From Deltaproteobacteria bacterium (GTDB lineage: Bacteria; Myxococcota_A; UBA9160; UBA4427): a stretch of 47,993 bases of DNA. Below are positions 19,969 through 30,046 of the stretch, piece after piece (position 1 is the stretch's first letter; each line of letters begins with the position of its first letter). Under the pieces are notes generated by a model, which saw only the letters and a program-made list of their open reading frames with translations, ran no database searches and had not been told where the DNA came from. The position numbers and the translations under genes were made by a program. The stretch spans positions 1-47,993 of the forward strand of contig JAFDEK010000030.1 of NCBI GenBank assembly GCA_019310385.1, written 5' to 3'.

Positions 19969-20880
19969 TTGCATCAGCAGCGAACCATCGCGGAGAAGGT
20001 CTCGTGTACCGGGGTCGGTCTGCACACGGGCGTGCCGGTCCAGCTGACCATGCATCCCATGCGGGCCAACAGCGGGGTCGTCTTCGTTCGGCGGCACAGC
20101 GGTCGCGGCATGGAGACCGTCGCTCGTTCTTCCGCCGTGACCTCCACCTCCCATGCCACCACCCTGGGAACGGGCCTGGCCAGCGTGTCGACGGTGGAGC
20201 ACCTGCTCGCCGCGCTCTACGCCTTCGGGGTGGACAACGTCCGGATCGAGATCGATGGGCCCGAGGTGCCGGCCATGGACGGCAGCGCCGCGCCCTTCGT
20301 CTACCTGATCCGCAGTGCGGGGATCTTCGTCCAGCCCGAGCCTTCCGCGGTGATGCGCCTCCGTAGTACCATCGAGGTGTCCGACGGAGAGCGACATATC
20401 CGCATCGAGCCCGCCTCCCAGTTCCGAATCTCATACGCGATTGATTTCGAGCATCCCGCCATTGGCCGTCAGGAGCTCGCGCTGCCGAAGGTGAGCCCGC
20501 AGATCTTCGAGCGCGAGATCGCGCGCTCGCGAACCTTCGGCTTTCTCGCGGAGGTGCAGGCGCTGCGCCAGGCGGGGCTCGCGCTCGGGGGTTCGCTGAA
20601 GAACAGCATCGTGCTCGACTCCAAGCGGGTCATCAACTCGGGTGGCCTGCGCTGGCGCGACGAATTCGTGCGTCACAAGGTCCTGGATCTACTGGGTGAC
20701 CTGTCGCTGCTGGGCCTGCGCCTCAAGGGGCACGTGGTGGTCGAGCGCGGCGGGCACGCCCTGCACCAGCGGCTGGTGAAGGAGATCCTCGCGCGGCCCG
20801 AAGCCTGGACGATCCAGGGACCGGTTGCGGGCTGGCAACGGGGTCTCGACGTCGAGCCGCCGGCGGCCTCGCCCGCCTGA
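19969..20880 (+). CDS. lpxC: UDP-3-O-acyl-N-acetylglucosamine deacetylase
   Basis: LpxC catalyses the committed step of lipid A synthesis, so the organism has an outer membrane. The 303-residue protein has the zinc ligands H78 (STVEHLLAAL), H236 and D240 (RHKVLDLLGDL), and the catalytic H263. The family segments SCTGVGLHTG, PAMDGSAAPF and SRTFGF are present. The start is TTG at 19969; no ATG fits the conserved IAEKVSCTGVGLH start. No other lipid A genes are nearby. It is convergent with the PilZ gene. Confidence 0.96.
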   Translation: MHQQRTIAEKVSCTGVGLHTGVPVQLTMHPMRANSGVVFVRRHSGRGMETVARSSAVTSTSHATTLGTGLASVSTVEHLLAALYAFGVDNVRIEIDGPEVPAMDGSAAPFVYLIRSAGIFVQPEPSAVMRLRSTIEVSDGERHIRIEPASQFRISYAIDFEHPAIGRQELALPKVSPQIFEREIARSRTFGFLAEVQALRQAGLALGGSLKNSIVLDSKRVINSGGLRWRDEFVRHKVLDLLGDLSLLGLRLKGHVVVERGGHALHQRLVKEILARPEAWTIQGPVAGWQRGLDVEPPAASPA

Positions 20881-20910
20881 ACCCGCGCGAGCGCTTCCAG
20901 GGTCGGGCTC

Positions 20911-21252
20911 CTAGTCGCCGATGTCTTCCAGCTCCCGGGCGAGCCTCGAGGTGGTGGCGCCGCCGGTGAATTGGATCGCGCTGCCGGGCGACTGATCCAT
21001 CGAGCCGGAGGGATTGTGGGTCCAGCAGACCCGGCCGGTCAGCTCGTGGAGCTCGTCCTCGGGGCGCAGCCGGAAGCGCAGCTTCAGCAGACTGCCCACC
21101 GGCAGCGGGGAGTCGGTCTCGATGAAGAGCCCGCCGGCGCCAAGGGTCGTCGCATAGTCGCAGCGCACCCCGTCGTCGGAGATGTAATCCACCAGAATCC
21201 TCACCGTCTTGCGGCGGAAACGGCGGGTATTTTCCTTTGTTCGTCTCGGCAT
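20911..21252 (-). CDS. PilZ-domain protein (candidate c-di-GMP receptor)
   Basis: A 113-residue single-domain protein. The N-terminal arginine motif (RRFRRKTVRI, residues ~10-19) and the central LGAGGLFIETDSPLPVGSLL segment with KLRFRL match PilZ domains, which bind cyclic di-GMP through RxxxR and DxSxxG motifs. The second motif reads TLGAGGLF here, lacking the aspartate and serine, so ligand binding is uncertain; this variant resembles TIGR02266-type PilZ proteins of myxobacteria. It lies 58 bp downstream of the giant TPR gene on the same strand and may be co-transcribed with it. Confidence 0.85.
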   Translation of the reverse strand: MPRRTKENTRRFRRKTVRILVDYISDDGVRCDYATTLGAGGLFIETDSPLPVGSLLKLRFRLRPEDELHELTGRVCWTHNPSGSMDQSPGSAIQFTGGATTSRLARELEDIGD

Positions 21253-21270
21253 GGGAAGGGAGTCCTCGTA

Positions 21271-21315
21271 GTTCGCGGATTGAGGGTTCGCGAATTGAGA
21301 GTTCGCGGATTCAGA
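21271..21315. repeat. Three tandem 15-bp units between giant TPR gene and PilZ gene
   Basis: Units 21271-21285, 21286-21300 and 21301-21315 share GTTCGCGxATTxAGx. The last unit contains the stop codon (TGA on the minus strand, 21311-21313) of the giant TPR gene. Confidence 0.9.
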
Positions 21316-24300
21316 GCTCGAGCTCGAGCTGCTCGCACCATGCGAGTGTGACGCGCTGGAGCAGGCGGCAGGCCGTCGGCGAGCCGGCTACGAGGTCGCC
21401 GATGTCCGCGCTCTCGCTGAGCTCATTGGGGGCCTCGTCGAGCTCGCTGGTGGCCAGGGCCACGAGGGCGGCCCGCAGATCGCCGTCGCAGCGGTCGAGG
21501 GCGAAGCTGGCCGCGACGCTGCGCAGCTCGCTGCGCCAGGCTTCCCAGTCGATGGCGTCGACGTCGCGGCAATCGAGGCCCTCCAGGATCTTCCGCACCT
21601 TGCGCCGGGCCCGGCGGCCGAGCCCTCGCTCGAGGGAGTCGACCAGCGTCTTCTCCATGCCGGCGGTGTTGCCGTCGAGGGAGAGGGCGGCCACGCCGCG
21701 CAGCGCGGCGGCGACGGATTGCCAGGAGAGTTGCTCGAAGCCCGGTGCACTGAGCTCCGCCTCTGCCCCCCGCAAGGTGTCCCAGTAGGCGTCGAGGCCC
21801 GGACAAAGCGCCTCCCACTCCTGCGAGGTCTGCTGGGCCGGCGGCGCCGCCTCCACCATGGGGGTGAGGACTTGGGAGAGCTCCTGTGCGGTCTGCGCGG
21901 CCGCCCGGCGTAGCTTCTCCCAGGTCTCGTCCGCAAACCGGTGGGGGGGCGACAGGCGCATGGAAAGGCGGGTGGGTGCTTCGTCGAGCTCTCCCGGTGA
22001 CGTCCAACCCAGGGCGCGGAGGATCGTGAGGCCGGTGTCGATCGTGCGTTGCTGCCCGCGCTGCTGGGCGAGGCGCACGAGCGAGCGCATGGGGGCCTGG
22101 CTGCAGGGCCCCGCAGCGATCAGCAGGCGGTGCTGCGCGATGGCATCGGCGTGACGTTCGGGCAGGTGGCCCAGCAGGCTGGCGAGAGGCCCCCGGGCCC
22201 GGCTGAAGTCTGGGTCGATGGAGAGGGCGCGCTCGTAGCACTCGATAGCGCCCTGCACCTCCTCGAGGGGTCCGGCGAGCAGCCGCCCGCGCTTGTAGTG
22301 CACCCGGGCGAGCAAGGGGTTGGCGCGGTCGGGGTATCTCTTGGCGAAGTCCTCGAGCGTGTCGGCGGCCTCTCCCCATTCGCCCAGGCCGCGCAGGAGA
22401 CGGGCGCGGTTGAGGGCGCCTTCGCAGCAGCTCGGGTCGCGGCGAATCACTTCCGCCCAGGCCTCCGCCGCCCCGCGCGGGTCTTCTCGGCTCTCGAGGG
22501 CGCGGGCGCGGATCTCCGAGAGCGAGAGCAACGCCTTCGGGTCGTCGCAGTGACTCATGCCCTCGCTCGCGCTCTCGAGCGCTTCTTCCCAGCGTTCCTG
22601 TTCCTGGAGCTGCTGCGTGAGAAGGATCCAGGCGTCGGCCTGCAGAGGATCTACGGTGACCGCCTTGCGCAGGTGCGCTTCGGCCTCTTCGCTCCTCTCC
22701 AGGGTGAGCTCGAGTCGCGCCGCGTGGAGCAGCTGCATGGCGCGGGGGCGCGAGTCGGACTGCACCTCGATCCGGGCATGCAGGGCGTCGAGGGCCTCGT
22801 CGATGCGGCCAGCGCTCTCGTGGATGCGGACGATTCCCTCATGGGCCTCGTCCAGCGTGGGGTCGGCATCGAGGGCCTGCCGGAAGTGATCGAGAGCCGG
22901 CTCGGGGTTGTCCTCGTGCTCGTAGCCCATGGCCACGATGGCGAGGTGGTGTGCGCGATTCGGGTCGTCGCCGGGCAGGCCGAGTCGCTTCTCCATGACC
23001 TGACGGGCGCTGGCCACGTCTCCGAGCTGGAAGAGCAGCTCGCCCTGGGCCTCGAGGGCTTCGGCGTGCTGGGGCTCGAGGGAAAGCGCGGTTGAGTAGA
23101 AGCGGGCCGCGGACTCGAGCAGCTCCGCGCTGCGCGCAGCGCTGCCGCCCGCGAGGGCCGTTGCCAATACCTGGTCCCGGTCGAGCTCGCTGGTGCCTCC
23201 GTTCAGATCGAGGGCGCGTCCGGCGGCCTCCTCGGCCAGCTCCCAGCGTTCGAGCTCACAGGCGACACGCGCGAGCAGGGCTTGCACGGCCGCAGAGCCG
23301 GGGTCGTGCTCGGTTGCGCGTTGCAGCAGCATCGCCGCTTCTTTGTTGTCGTCGGGATCATCGACGAGCCGCGCGGCATGCATCAGGCGCTCTGCGGCCT
23401 GGGTCCCTGTGAGGAGCTGCGCGGCCCGGGACAGCGCCTTCACGGCATCGGGAATCCGGTTGCACTCCTCCAGCAGCCGCGCAGACCGGTCCCACGCGCT
23501 CGCGTCGTCGTCGTCCACGTCGATGGCGCGCTGGGTCCACGTGAGTGCGTCCTCGCAGCGACCGAGCTCCTCCAGGATGTCGACCAGGGCGAGGTGGTCC
23601 GCACTGCTGGCGCCGGACTCGGGATCGCTGCACCAGCTCGACCAGACCTGCACGAAGCGCTCCGTGTCTCCGGCGTCGCGATACAGCTCCGCCCACTCCC
23701 GCAGCCTGACCGCCTCGAGATCGCCGATGGCGGCCGCCTCCTCGTAGGCTTTCAGGGCGCGTCGGGCGTCGTGGGCGTGATCGCGGGCCAGCTCACCGAC
23801 CCGTAGCCAGAGGGTCTGGCGCCGCTCGAACTCGGCCGCGTCCAGGATCTCGATCTCTCGCTCGTAGAGATCGACGGCCTCGACGTGCTCTCCGCAGCGC
23901 TCGCGGATCTGCTGCAATGCCCGCAGGCAGTGCAGGTCTTCGGGCGAGTCTTCGATGACTTCGGCATATGCGACCGACGCACGCTCGCAGGAATCGAGGC
24001 GCTGCAGCGCCAGGTCGCCGAGGCGACGCAGGAGGGCAGCGCGACCGCTCGAGCTGCCGGGCCGGGCGAGCTCGAGGTCCAGGGACTCCGCGACGCCCGA
24101 CCAGTCGCCCCGGCGCTCGCAGACCGAGCGTAGGCCGTGGATCGCGGCCAGGGATCCGGGCTCCCGGGCGAGGGCTTCGCGGTAGGCGGCCTCGGCCTTG
24201 CACGGGGCGTGGAGGCGCTCGTCCCGCAGTCGTGCCAGCTCGAGCCAGCTCTGGGCATCGCCTTCGATGCGGCTCAGTCGTTGCGTGAGCCGCTGCTCCA

Positions 24301-27300
24301 GCTCGAAATGATTGCGATCAGCCCGAAGGTGATCGATGAGCATGGCTTCCACGGTGTCGAGGTTCTGGGAGGGCAGGGCGTCAGCGACCTCTTGCGCAGC
24401 GTCAGCGACCTCCTGAGGAGCGTCGACGTCCTTCCATGTCTCCATCACCGCGCGCAGCTGCCGAAGCGCCGCGTCCCGATCGCCGAGCTCGTCGTCGTAG
24501 CCCATGGCCAGCTCGACGCGAAGCTGGTTGATGCGCTCGCGGTCCCGGCCATCGCTGGGGTCGTGCGCCGCGAGCTCTGCCTCGGCGGCGCGAATCCACG
24601 CGCCCATGCGATGGGTCGCGCGCAGCTGCTCCTGGAGCTCCTGCAGCATGCCGATGCGCTCTTCCGAAGCCTCGGGCGCATGGGCTACGGCGTGCAGCAT
24701 GTGGGGAATGGCGCGCTCCGGATCGGAGAGGGAGCGCGTCCAGAGCACCGCGGCGGTGTGGTGAAGGGTGGAGCGCTCGGAAGGATCGGCTTGCTCGATG
24801 CGCGCCTCGATGATCTCCGCCCGTTCGCGCACACGGCCGAGGATGCCGTAGAGACGGTCGAGATCCTTCAGGATGCCGGCGTGTGCGGGGTCCAGTGCTC
24901 GCGCAGCCTCGAGGGCTGCGAGAGCGCGTCCGGTCGCGTGCAGATCCCGCTCGAGCACTCGCGCGCGCTCCAGATGGACGTCTCTCTCGAGCCTCGCGTT
25001 GTCCAGCAGTGCGCTCTGCTGCTCGAGGGCTCGCAGCAGCGCCTCCGGACGGCCCGCCTGCCGGTGCACCTCCGCCATGCGGCCGACGACGTCGGGATCC
25101 TTCGGGCGCTCCGCCCGAAGGCGTTCCAGCCATGGCAGGGCGGCGTCGGGCGTCAGCTGCTCCATTGCGATCTCGACGGCTCGCTCGATGATGTCGGCCC
25201 GTTCGGCAGGCGGGCAGGCGCGGGCATCGAGGTAGAGGCAGTCGAGCACGGCGGGCCAGCGTGCGAGCTGGGTCAGCGCGTCGCCCAGGGCCCGGCGGGC
25301 GCTCGCGCACTCCGGGTCGAGGGCGATGGCATCCCGATAGGCGGTGATCGCCTGCTCGGGTCGCTCCAGGGTCGTCGCGAGGAGCTTGCCCTTGCGCTCG
25401 AGGAGCAGCGCGCGTTCGCGGGGAGGGCCGCCCCTGGAGAGGTGCAGGTCGAGGAGCTTGAGCACTCCTTCGTGGCGTCCCAGGCGCTCGGCCAGCTCGA
25501 GGGCTGCATCGAAGGCGGGGCCGTGGCTCGGGTCGAGGTCGAGCACGCGATCGAGCTGATCCAACGCGTCATCGGGTCGATCGAGGGACTCGTCGAGGAG
25601 GCCGGCAAGCTCCATGCGCAGGCGAATCTGTTCGTCGCCGGCGACCCGCGCGATCTCCCGCTCGAGCAGGCGCGCGAGGGGCGCGTCCTCTCCCAGCTCC
25701 CGGTGCAGCTCGCGCAGCGCCGCCTCGGCGTCGAGGTCGTTGGGCTGCTCGGCGAGGACGGCACGATAGGAGTCCCGCGCTGCGGCCGCGTCGCCCGCCT
25801 TGCGCAGGGTGTGGGCCAGGCGCAGCTGCCACGATGCTCGCTCGGCCGAGCTGTCGCAGGCCTCGCTGCTGCGCCGGCACAGGTTGATCAGCGAGTCGCG
25901 CCGATCGGCGCGCTGGTAGAGGTCTGCGAGGGGCTCGGCGATTTCGGGCACTGGACCGAGCTCGTCGAGGCCTGGCTCGAGCACGTCGATGGCGCCGTCG
26001 AGATCATCGAGCTCGTTGGCCCGCAGCGCCGCGGCGCGCAGGCGCAGGGATACGCTGCTCGCCAGGGCGCCCGAAGCGGGAGTGTCTGCGTCGGCCCCAT
26101 CACCCGCTGCGGTCGCGAGGCGGGCTTCGAGCAGGCGTACGACATCATCGGGCCGATTCTCTCGCTCGTAGTGATCGATCAGGAACTCGGCGGCCTCCGA
26201 GCTTCCCGGCGACAGGGTCAGCAAGCGTTCGTAGTGCTCGGTGGCCTCTTCCGCGCGCTGGCCCAGCTCGACGCAGAGTCGCGCCGCCTGGGCGCGCAGA
26301 GCCGTCTCCCGTTGCTGCTCGACCGGCGAGGAGAGCTCGCGGCCGATCACACGCAGCCAATCCTCCTTACGGTCCAGCTCCCGGTAGACCAGGGCGAGCT
26401 TGTGCCAGATTGCCTGGTCCTCGGGCGCGAGGCTGCCGGCCAGCTCGAGGTGGCGCACGCAGCCTTCGCGGTCGCCGAGTCGATCGCGACACAGGGATGC
26501 GATCTTCTGGTGGAGCTCGCAGCGCTGGCGCTCGTCGCTCGTGGCGAGCTTCGCCTCGAGCTGTGCGCACAGGGCCTGCCAGTCGCCGCTTCGTTCGAGC
26601 AGCCGCTCCAGACGCTGGCTCGCCTCTTCGGCTACCGGGCTCCCGTCGGCCTCCGCAACCAGCTCCTCGAAGGCTTCCCGGGCCTGGTCGAAATCGCCCA
26701 GGGATTCTTCGAGCAGCGTGGCGCGCTCGAAACGCCAGCGGGCGGCCTGCTCCGGATCTTCGGCAGCCTCGGCCCGCTCGCACAGCAGCGCCACCAGGCC
26801 CTCCGAATCGTTGGAGGCACGCAGCGCGCGCTCGAGGCCGGCAGCGGCCTCCTCCGCGTCGGGGTTCTGCTCGTGGATGGACCGGAAGAGTCGGGCGGCG
26901 TCCTCGAACTGTCCGAGCTGCTCGAGGAGCAGGTGGGCTCTGCGCTGGTCGAGCCGGAGGGCCTCGTCGTCGTCGCCGGAGAGGGCGCGGCGGCGCTCGA
27001 GAAGCTGCTGAGCGAGCTCTTCGTAGCGTCCCGCTCGCTCGAGCAGGTTCTGGAGACGCTCGCACGCGTCGTGGGGGCGCTGGGCCTCTCGCATGTCGAC
27101 GAGGCGCCAGACCACGACGATCGCGGCTTCGACGTCCCCCATCTGGTGCTCCAGCAGGTTCGCGAGATCATTCAGGCAGGATGCGGCGTCGTCCGGGGGA
27201 AGTAGATCGGCGAGGCGCCGGTAGATCCGTGCCAGTGGCTCGGGCTCGTGACTCTGCTCGTAGTGCTCGCGCAGGGCGACCAGGGATTCGATGTCGTCGG

Positions 27301-29281
27301 CGTAGCTGTGGAGCGCGGATTCGTAGAGCTCGACGGCCTTCTCACGGCGGCCGGCGTCTTCGTGTAGTGCGGCGCGCCGCCTGCGATTGGCGGCCTGCTC
27401 GCGTCCACGGAGCAGGTCGTCCAGGCGCTCCAGGCTCTCTGCCAGCTCGTCGACCTGGCCCAGCTCGGCCCGGAGGCGAGCGACGCTTTCCAGGGCGGCC
27501 CGATCCTCGGGGATGGCCTGGTTCAGCCTCTGCGCCCACTCGAGCGCGTCCTCTCGGCGATCCCGCTCCTCGAGCATGCGCACCAGCTCGGTGACCAGAG
27601 TCGTGAGTCGCGTCCGATCGGTGGTAATCGCGGCCTCGCGCTGATAGGAGCGCAGGACGGCGTCCTCGTCGCCGGACTCGAGGGCCAGCCGTTCGAGACC
27701 CTGTAGCGCCCGGGCCGATTCAGGATCGATCTCGAGGGCGGCCTCGAAGGCCCGCGCGGCGCCGGCCTCGTCATCGAGCTGCTCTGCCAGCAGCTCGCCG
27801 GTCGAGGTCAGAAAGGCGCATCGCTCTTCGGGCGGGCCTTCTGCGAGGGCTCGATCGAGCAGGGCGCGGAGCGACTCCCAGTCCTCCGCTTTGCGGTAGA
27901 GGCGCTCGAGGTTCGCGGCGACACCGGCCTCGAGCGGGTTGCGGTCGAAGGCCCCGGCGAAGGCCTCGGTAGCTGCTTCCGAATCGTGGAGCTCCTCCTC
28001 CTGGAGGCGCCCCAGCTCCGCCAGCACGCGGGCGCAGTCGTTCGGCTCGATCTCGCACAGCGCAGCGCGTTGCTCCAGCATCTCGGCGAGCTCGCTCGAG
28101 CGTCCCACGCGTGAGAGGCAGGTGGTGAGAGCCCCGACGATCTCCGGGGACTGTGGGGAAGCCTCGTGAGCGCGCTGCAGGTAGCCGAGGGCGCGATCGT
28201 CGTTGCCCAGCTCCGCATGCAGCTCGGCGGCCTCGCGCAGCACGTCCACTGGCGACTCGTCGCCCGTGAGCGCGATGATCTGGTCGAGGGAGTCGATGAG
28301 AGCGTCGCGGTTGCCGGTGCGCCGCTCGAGATTCGCGATGGCGTGGTGCACCTTCGCATCGTCCGCGCTGAGCTCCAGGGCCCGAGCGAACCACATGCGG
28401 GCCGCCTGGGTGTTGTCGAGACGTTCGAGGTCGAGGGTTCCCGCTTCGAGGGCGATGGCGGTTCGGCGCCGCGCTCCGGCCGCCAGATCGAAGCGCCGTT
28501 CGTAGAGGTCGGCGAGCAGGGACCACTGCTCGAGGGCCGAGGTCGTGACCACCAGGGCCTCGACGGCCTGCTCGCTGCGCGGATCGTCGGTGAGGGCCTT
28601 GCGGTAGCACTCGCTGGCCCGCTCGGGCTGGTCGAGGGGGCCGGCCAGCAGCTTTCCGAGGGCCACGAGGCAGGGAGCCCGATCGGGTCCGCGCAGCGTG
28701 TCGATGAGCTGTTCCCAGACTGCGGCGGCCTCTTCGTTGCGTCCCTCTGCTTCGTGGGTTCCCGCCATGCCGATCAGTCCGCCCTGGTGCGCTGGCACCA
28801 GCTGCAGGGCCTGCTCGAAGCACTTGCGGGCCTCGCCGGGATCGTTCAGTCGCTTGAGCCAGATGTCACCCATCTCGGCCTGGAAGGCGGCGCGCTCGAA
28901 GTTCTCCATGGGGAGCGCGCTCTCCATTTCGGCGATCTGGAGCACGATGTCCCATTGCTCGCGGGAGGCGTGGATTTGACGCAGCTGCTGCAGTGCCGGC
29001 CGATAGCCGGGGTCGAGCTTGGCGACCTTCCAGTAGCATTCGACCGCTTTGTCGATCTCGATGCAGCGTTCTTCGAGCATCTGAGCCAGTCGGAAGGTCA
29101 GCGCTGCCGTGCTCGCGGGATCCGACTGCATGGAGGGGGCGCGCAGGCGTTCGCGGTAGAGCGCCGCGAGCTCCTCCCAACTTGCCGACATGAAGAAGTG
29201 TTCCTGGAGCGACTCGAAGGCACGCAGATCCTCCGGGTCGGCACGCATGGCCCGCTTGTGTTGCTCTAGAATGGCGCTCAA
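21311..29281 (-). CDS. Giant tetratricopeptide-repeat protein (2,656 residues)
   Basis: One uninterrupted frame of 2,656 codons starting MSAILEQHKRAMRADPEDLR. From residue ~10 to ~2430 it is built almost entirely of ~34-residue helical units with TPR features (W/L-G/A-Y-A-P positions), for example YRKALTDDPRSEQAVEALVV, YERALSIDPDFSRARGPLAS and FRQALDADPTLDEAHEGIVR. The last ~220 residues form a non-repeat helical domain ending CEQLELEL. There is no signal peptide or membrane segment, so it is probably cytoplasmic, acidic, and a scaffold. Similar giant TPR proteins are known in myxobacteria, with unclear roles. The long open frame on the opposite strand is a GC-skew shadow. PilZ follows it; rimI diverges upstream. 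Confidence 0.9.
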   Translation of the reverse strand: MSAILEQHKRAMRADPEDLRAFESLQEHFFMSASWEELAALYRERLRAPSMQSDPASTAALTFRLAQMLEERCIEIDKAVECYWKVAKLDPGYRPALQQLRQIHASREQWDIVLQIAEMESALPMENFERAAFQAEMGDIWLKRLNDPGEARKCFEQALQLVPAHQGGLIGMAGTHEAEGRNEEAAAVWEQLIDTLRGPDRAPCLVALGKLLAGPLDQPERASECYRKALTDDPRSEQAVEALVVTTSALEQWSLLADLYERRFDLAAGARRRTAIALEAGTLDLERLDNTQAARMWFARALELSADDAKVHHAIANLERRTGNRDALIDSLDQIIALTGDESPVDVLREAAELHAELGNDDRALGYLQRAHEASPQSPEIVGALTTCLSRVGRSSELAEMLEQRAALCEIEPNDCARVLAELGRLQEEELHDSEAATEAFAGAFDRNPLEAGVAANLERLYRKAEDWESLRALLDRALAEGPPEERCAFLTSTGELLAEQLDDEAGAARAFEAALEIDPESARALQGLERLALESGDEDAVLRSYQREAAITTDRTRLTTLVTELVRMLEERDRREDALEWAQRLNQAIPEDRAALESVARLRAELGQVDELAESLERLDDLLRGREQAANRRRRAALHEDAGRREKAVELYESALHSYADDIESLVALREHYEQSHEPEPLARIYRRLADLLPPDDAASCLNDLANLLEHQMGDVEAAIVVVWRLVDMREAQRPHDACERLQNLLERAGRYEELAQQLLERRRALSGDDDEALRLDQRRAHLLLEQLGQFEDAARLFRSIHEQNPDAEEAAAGLERALRASNDSEGLVALLCERAEAAEDPEQAARWRFERATLLEESLGDFDQAREAFEELVAEADGSPVAEEASQRLERLLERSGDWQALCAQLEAKLATSDERQRCELHQKIASLCRDRLGDREGCVRHLELAGSLAPEDQAIWHKLALVYRELDRKEDWLRVIGRELSSPVEQQRETALRAQAARLCVELGQRAEEATEHYERLLTLSPGSSEAAEFLIDHYERENRPDDVVRLLEARLATAAGDGADADTPASGALASSVSLRLRAAALRANELDDLDGAIDVLEPGLDELGPVPEIAEPLADLYQRADRRDSLINLCRRSSEACDSSAERASWQLRLAHTLRKAGDAAAARDSYRAVLAEQPNDLDAEAALRELHRELGEDAPLARLLEREIARVAGDEQIRLRMELAGLLDESLDRPDDALDQLDRVLDLDPSHGPAFDAALELAERLGRHEGVLKLLDLHLSRGGPPRERALLLERKGKLLATTLERPEQAITAYRDAIALDPECASARRALGDALTQLARWPAVLDCLYLDARACPPAERADIIERAVEIAMEQLTPDAALPWLERLRAERPKDPDVVGRMAEVHRQAGRPEALLRALEQQSALLDNARLERDVHLERARVLERDLHATGRALAALEAARALDPAHAGILKDLDRLYGILGRVRERAEIIEARIEQADPSERSTLHHTAAVLWTRSLSDPERAIPHMLHAVAHAPEASEERIGMLQELQEQLRATHRMGAWIRAAEAELAAHDPSDGRDRERINQLRVELAMGYDDELGDRDAALRQLRAVMETWKDVDAPQEVADAAQEVADALPSQNLDTVEAMLIDHLRADRNHFELEQRLTQRLSRIEGDAQSWLELARLRDERLHAPCKAEAAYREALAREPGSLAAIHGLRSVCERRGDWSGVAESLDLELARPGSSSGRAALLRRLGDLALQRLDSCERASVAYAEVIEDSPEDLHCLRALQQIRERCGEHVEAVDLYEREIEILDAAEFERRQTLWLRVGELARDHAHDARRALKAYEEAAAIGDLEAVRLREWAELYRDAGDTERFVQVWSSWCSDPESGASSADHLALVDILEELGRCEDALTWTQRAIDVDDDDASAWDRSARLLEECNRIPDAVKALSRAAQLLTGTQAAERLMHAARLVDDPDDNKEAAMLLQRATEHDPGSAAVQALLARVACELERWELAEEAAGRALDLNGGTSELDRDQVLATALAGGSAARSAELLESAARFYSTALSLEPQHAEALEAQGELLFQLGDVASARQVMEKRLGLPGDDPNRAHHLAIVAMGYEHEDNPEPALDHFRQALDADPTLDEAHEGIVRIHESAGRIDEALDALHARIEVQSDSRPRAMQLLHAARLELTLERSEEAEAHLRKAVTVDPLQADAWILLTQQLQEQERWEEALESASEGMSHCDDPKALLSLSEIRARALESREDPRGAAEAWAEVIRRDPSCCEGALNRARLLRGLGEWGEAADTLEDFAKRYPDRANPLLARVHYKRGRLLAGPLEEVQGAIECYERALSIDPDFSRARGPLASLLGHLPERHADAIAQHRLLIAAGPCSQAPMRSLVRLAQQRGQQRTIDTGLTILRALGWTSPGELDEAPTRLSMRLSPPHRFADETWEKLRRAAAQTAQELSQVLTPMVEAAPPAQQTSQEWEALCPGLDAYWDTLRGAEAELSAPGFEQLSWQSVAAALRGVAALSLDGNTAGMEKTLVDSLERGLGRRARRKVRKILEGLDCRDVDAIDWEAWRSELRSVAASFALDRCDGDLRAALVALATSELDEAPNELSESADIGDLVAGSPTACRLLQRVTLAWCEQLELEL

Positions 29282-29418
29282 ACCGCTCCCCCCCAGGCAT
29301 TCCGGTTTCCGCGATTGCCAGCTATGCCTATCGACTCGCGGGCCGCGGCGCTTGACCGGATTCCTTGCGGTCGGGATGGTGTTTGAATAGGTTTTTCGAG
29401 GGGTTAGCGGGGGTCGGG

Positions 29419-30006
29419 ATGGGCGACGGGGACCGGCGGGAAGCGCTTCCAGCGCTCGCGCTGGGCCGGGCGGGAGCGGCCGACGCGCCCGAGATCGCGC
29501 GTCTGGCTCGAGGGGTCATGGAGGAGGCGTGGAGCGAGCGCGGCTTCGCAGATCAGGCCTCGAAGCCGGGTGCCGTCCTGTGGACTGCTCGCAGCGGGGC
29601 GCGGGGCGAGCTGCTCGGATTCCTGGTCGGCGAGCGCATCCTGGACGAGCTCCACGTTCTGAGCGTCGCGGTGGCGCCCGCCACGCGCAGGCGCGGAATA
29701 GCGCGAAGCCTCCTGGCGCGAGCCCTCGAGGCGGCTTCCTCGGCCGGAGTCGAAGTGGTACACCTGGAGCTGCGTGCTTCGAATCGCGCTGCGCGGTCCC
29801 TCTACGAGGGCTTCGGCTTCGTGGCAGTGGGCCGCCGCCCGCGCTACTACCGCGTCAAAGGTAAGCAGAGAGCCCCAACCCCGCCCCATGACAACCATGA
29901 CAACCAGAACAACCAGAACGCCCAGAACCCCCCAAACCCCCGAGAAGACGCCGTTCTAATGACCCCAGCCCTCAGCGCCTGGCAGAATCCTCGGCCCGGG
30001 CCTTGA
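29419..30006 (+). CDS. rimI: GNAT N-acetyltransferase, RimI-like
   Basis: A predicted ribosomal protein S18-alanine N-acetyltransferase-like enzyme. The GNAT core shows VLSVAVAPATRRRGIARSLL (acetyl-CoA loop RRRGIA) and the RimI-style end ELRASNRAARSLYEGFGFVA followed by VGRRPRYYR. I chose the ATG at 29419, with GCGGGGGTCGGG upstream; the frame is open to 29365. After the domain, about 45 extra residues follow, rich in Asn, Gln and Pro and encoded by four 9-bp units (29890-29925). They are atypical for RimI and may be a late extension. Substrate assignment is by family resemblance only. Confidence 0.85.
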   Translation: MGDGDRREALPALALGRAGAADAPEIARLARGVMEEAWSERGFADQASKPGAVLWTARSGARGELLGFLVGERILDELHVLSVAVAPATRRRGIARSLLARALEAASSAGVEVVHLELRASNRAARSLYEGFGFVAVGRRPRYYRVKGKQRAPTPPHDNHDNQNNQNAQNPPNPREDAVLMTPALSAWQNPRPGP

Positions 30007-30046
30007 TGCCCGGCACCCATGAGCAACCCATTCCGGGAGAGCAAGG

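Noticed and set aside
24137-27205. Open frame of 1,022 codons on the plus strand
   Set aside because: It is antisense to the giant TPR gene, where the minus strand has consistent TPR periodicity; the plus translation has none.
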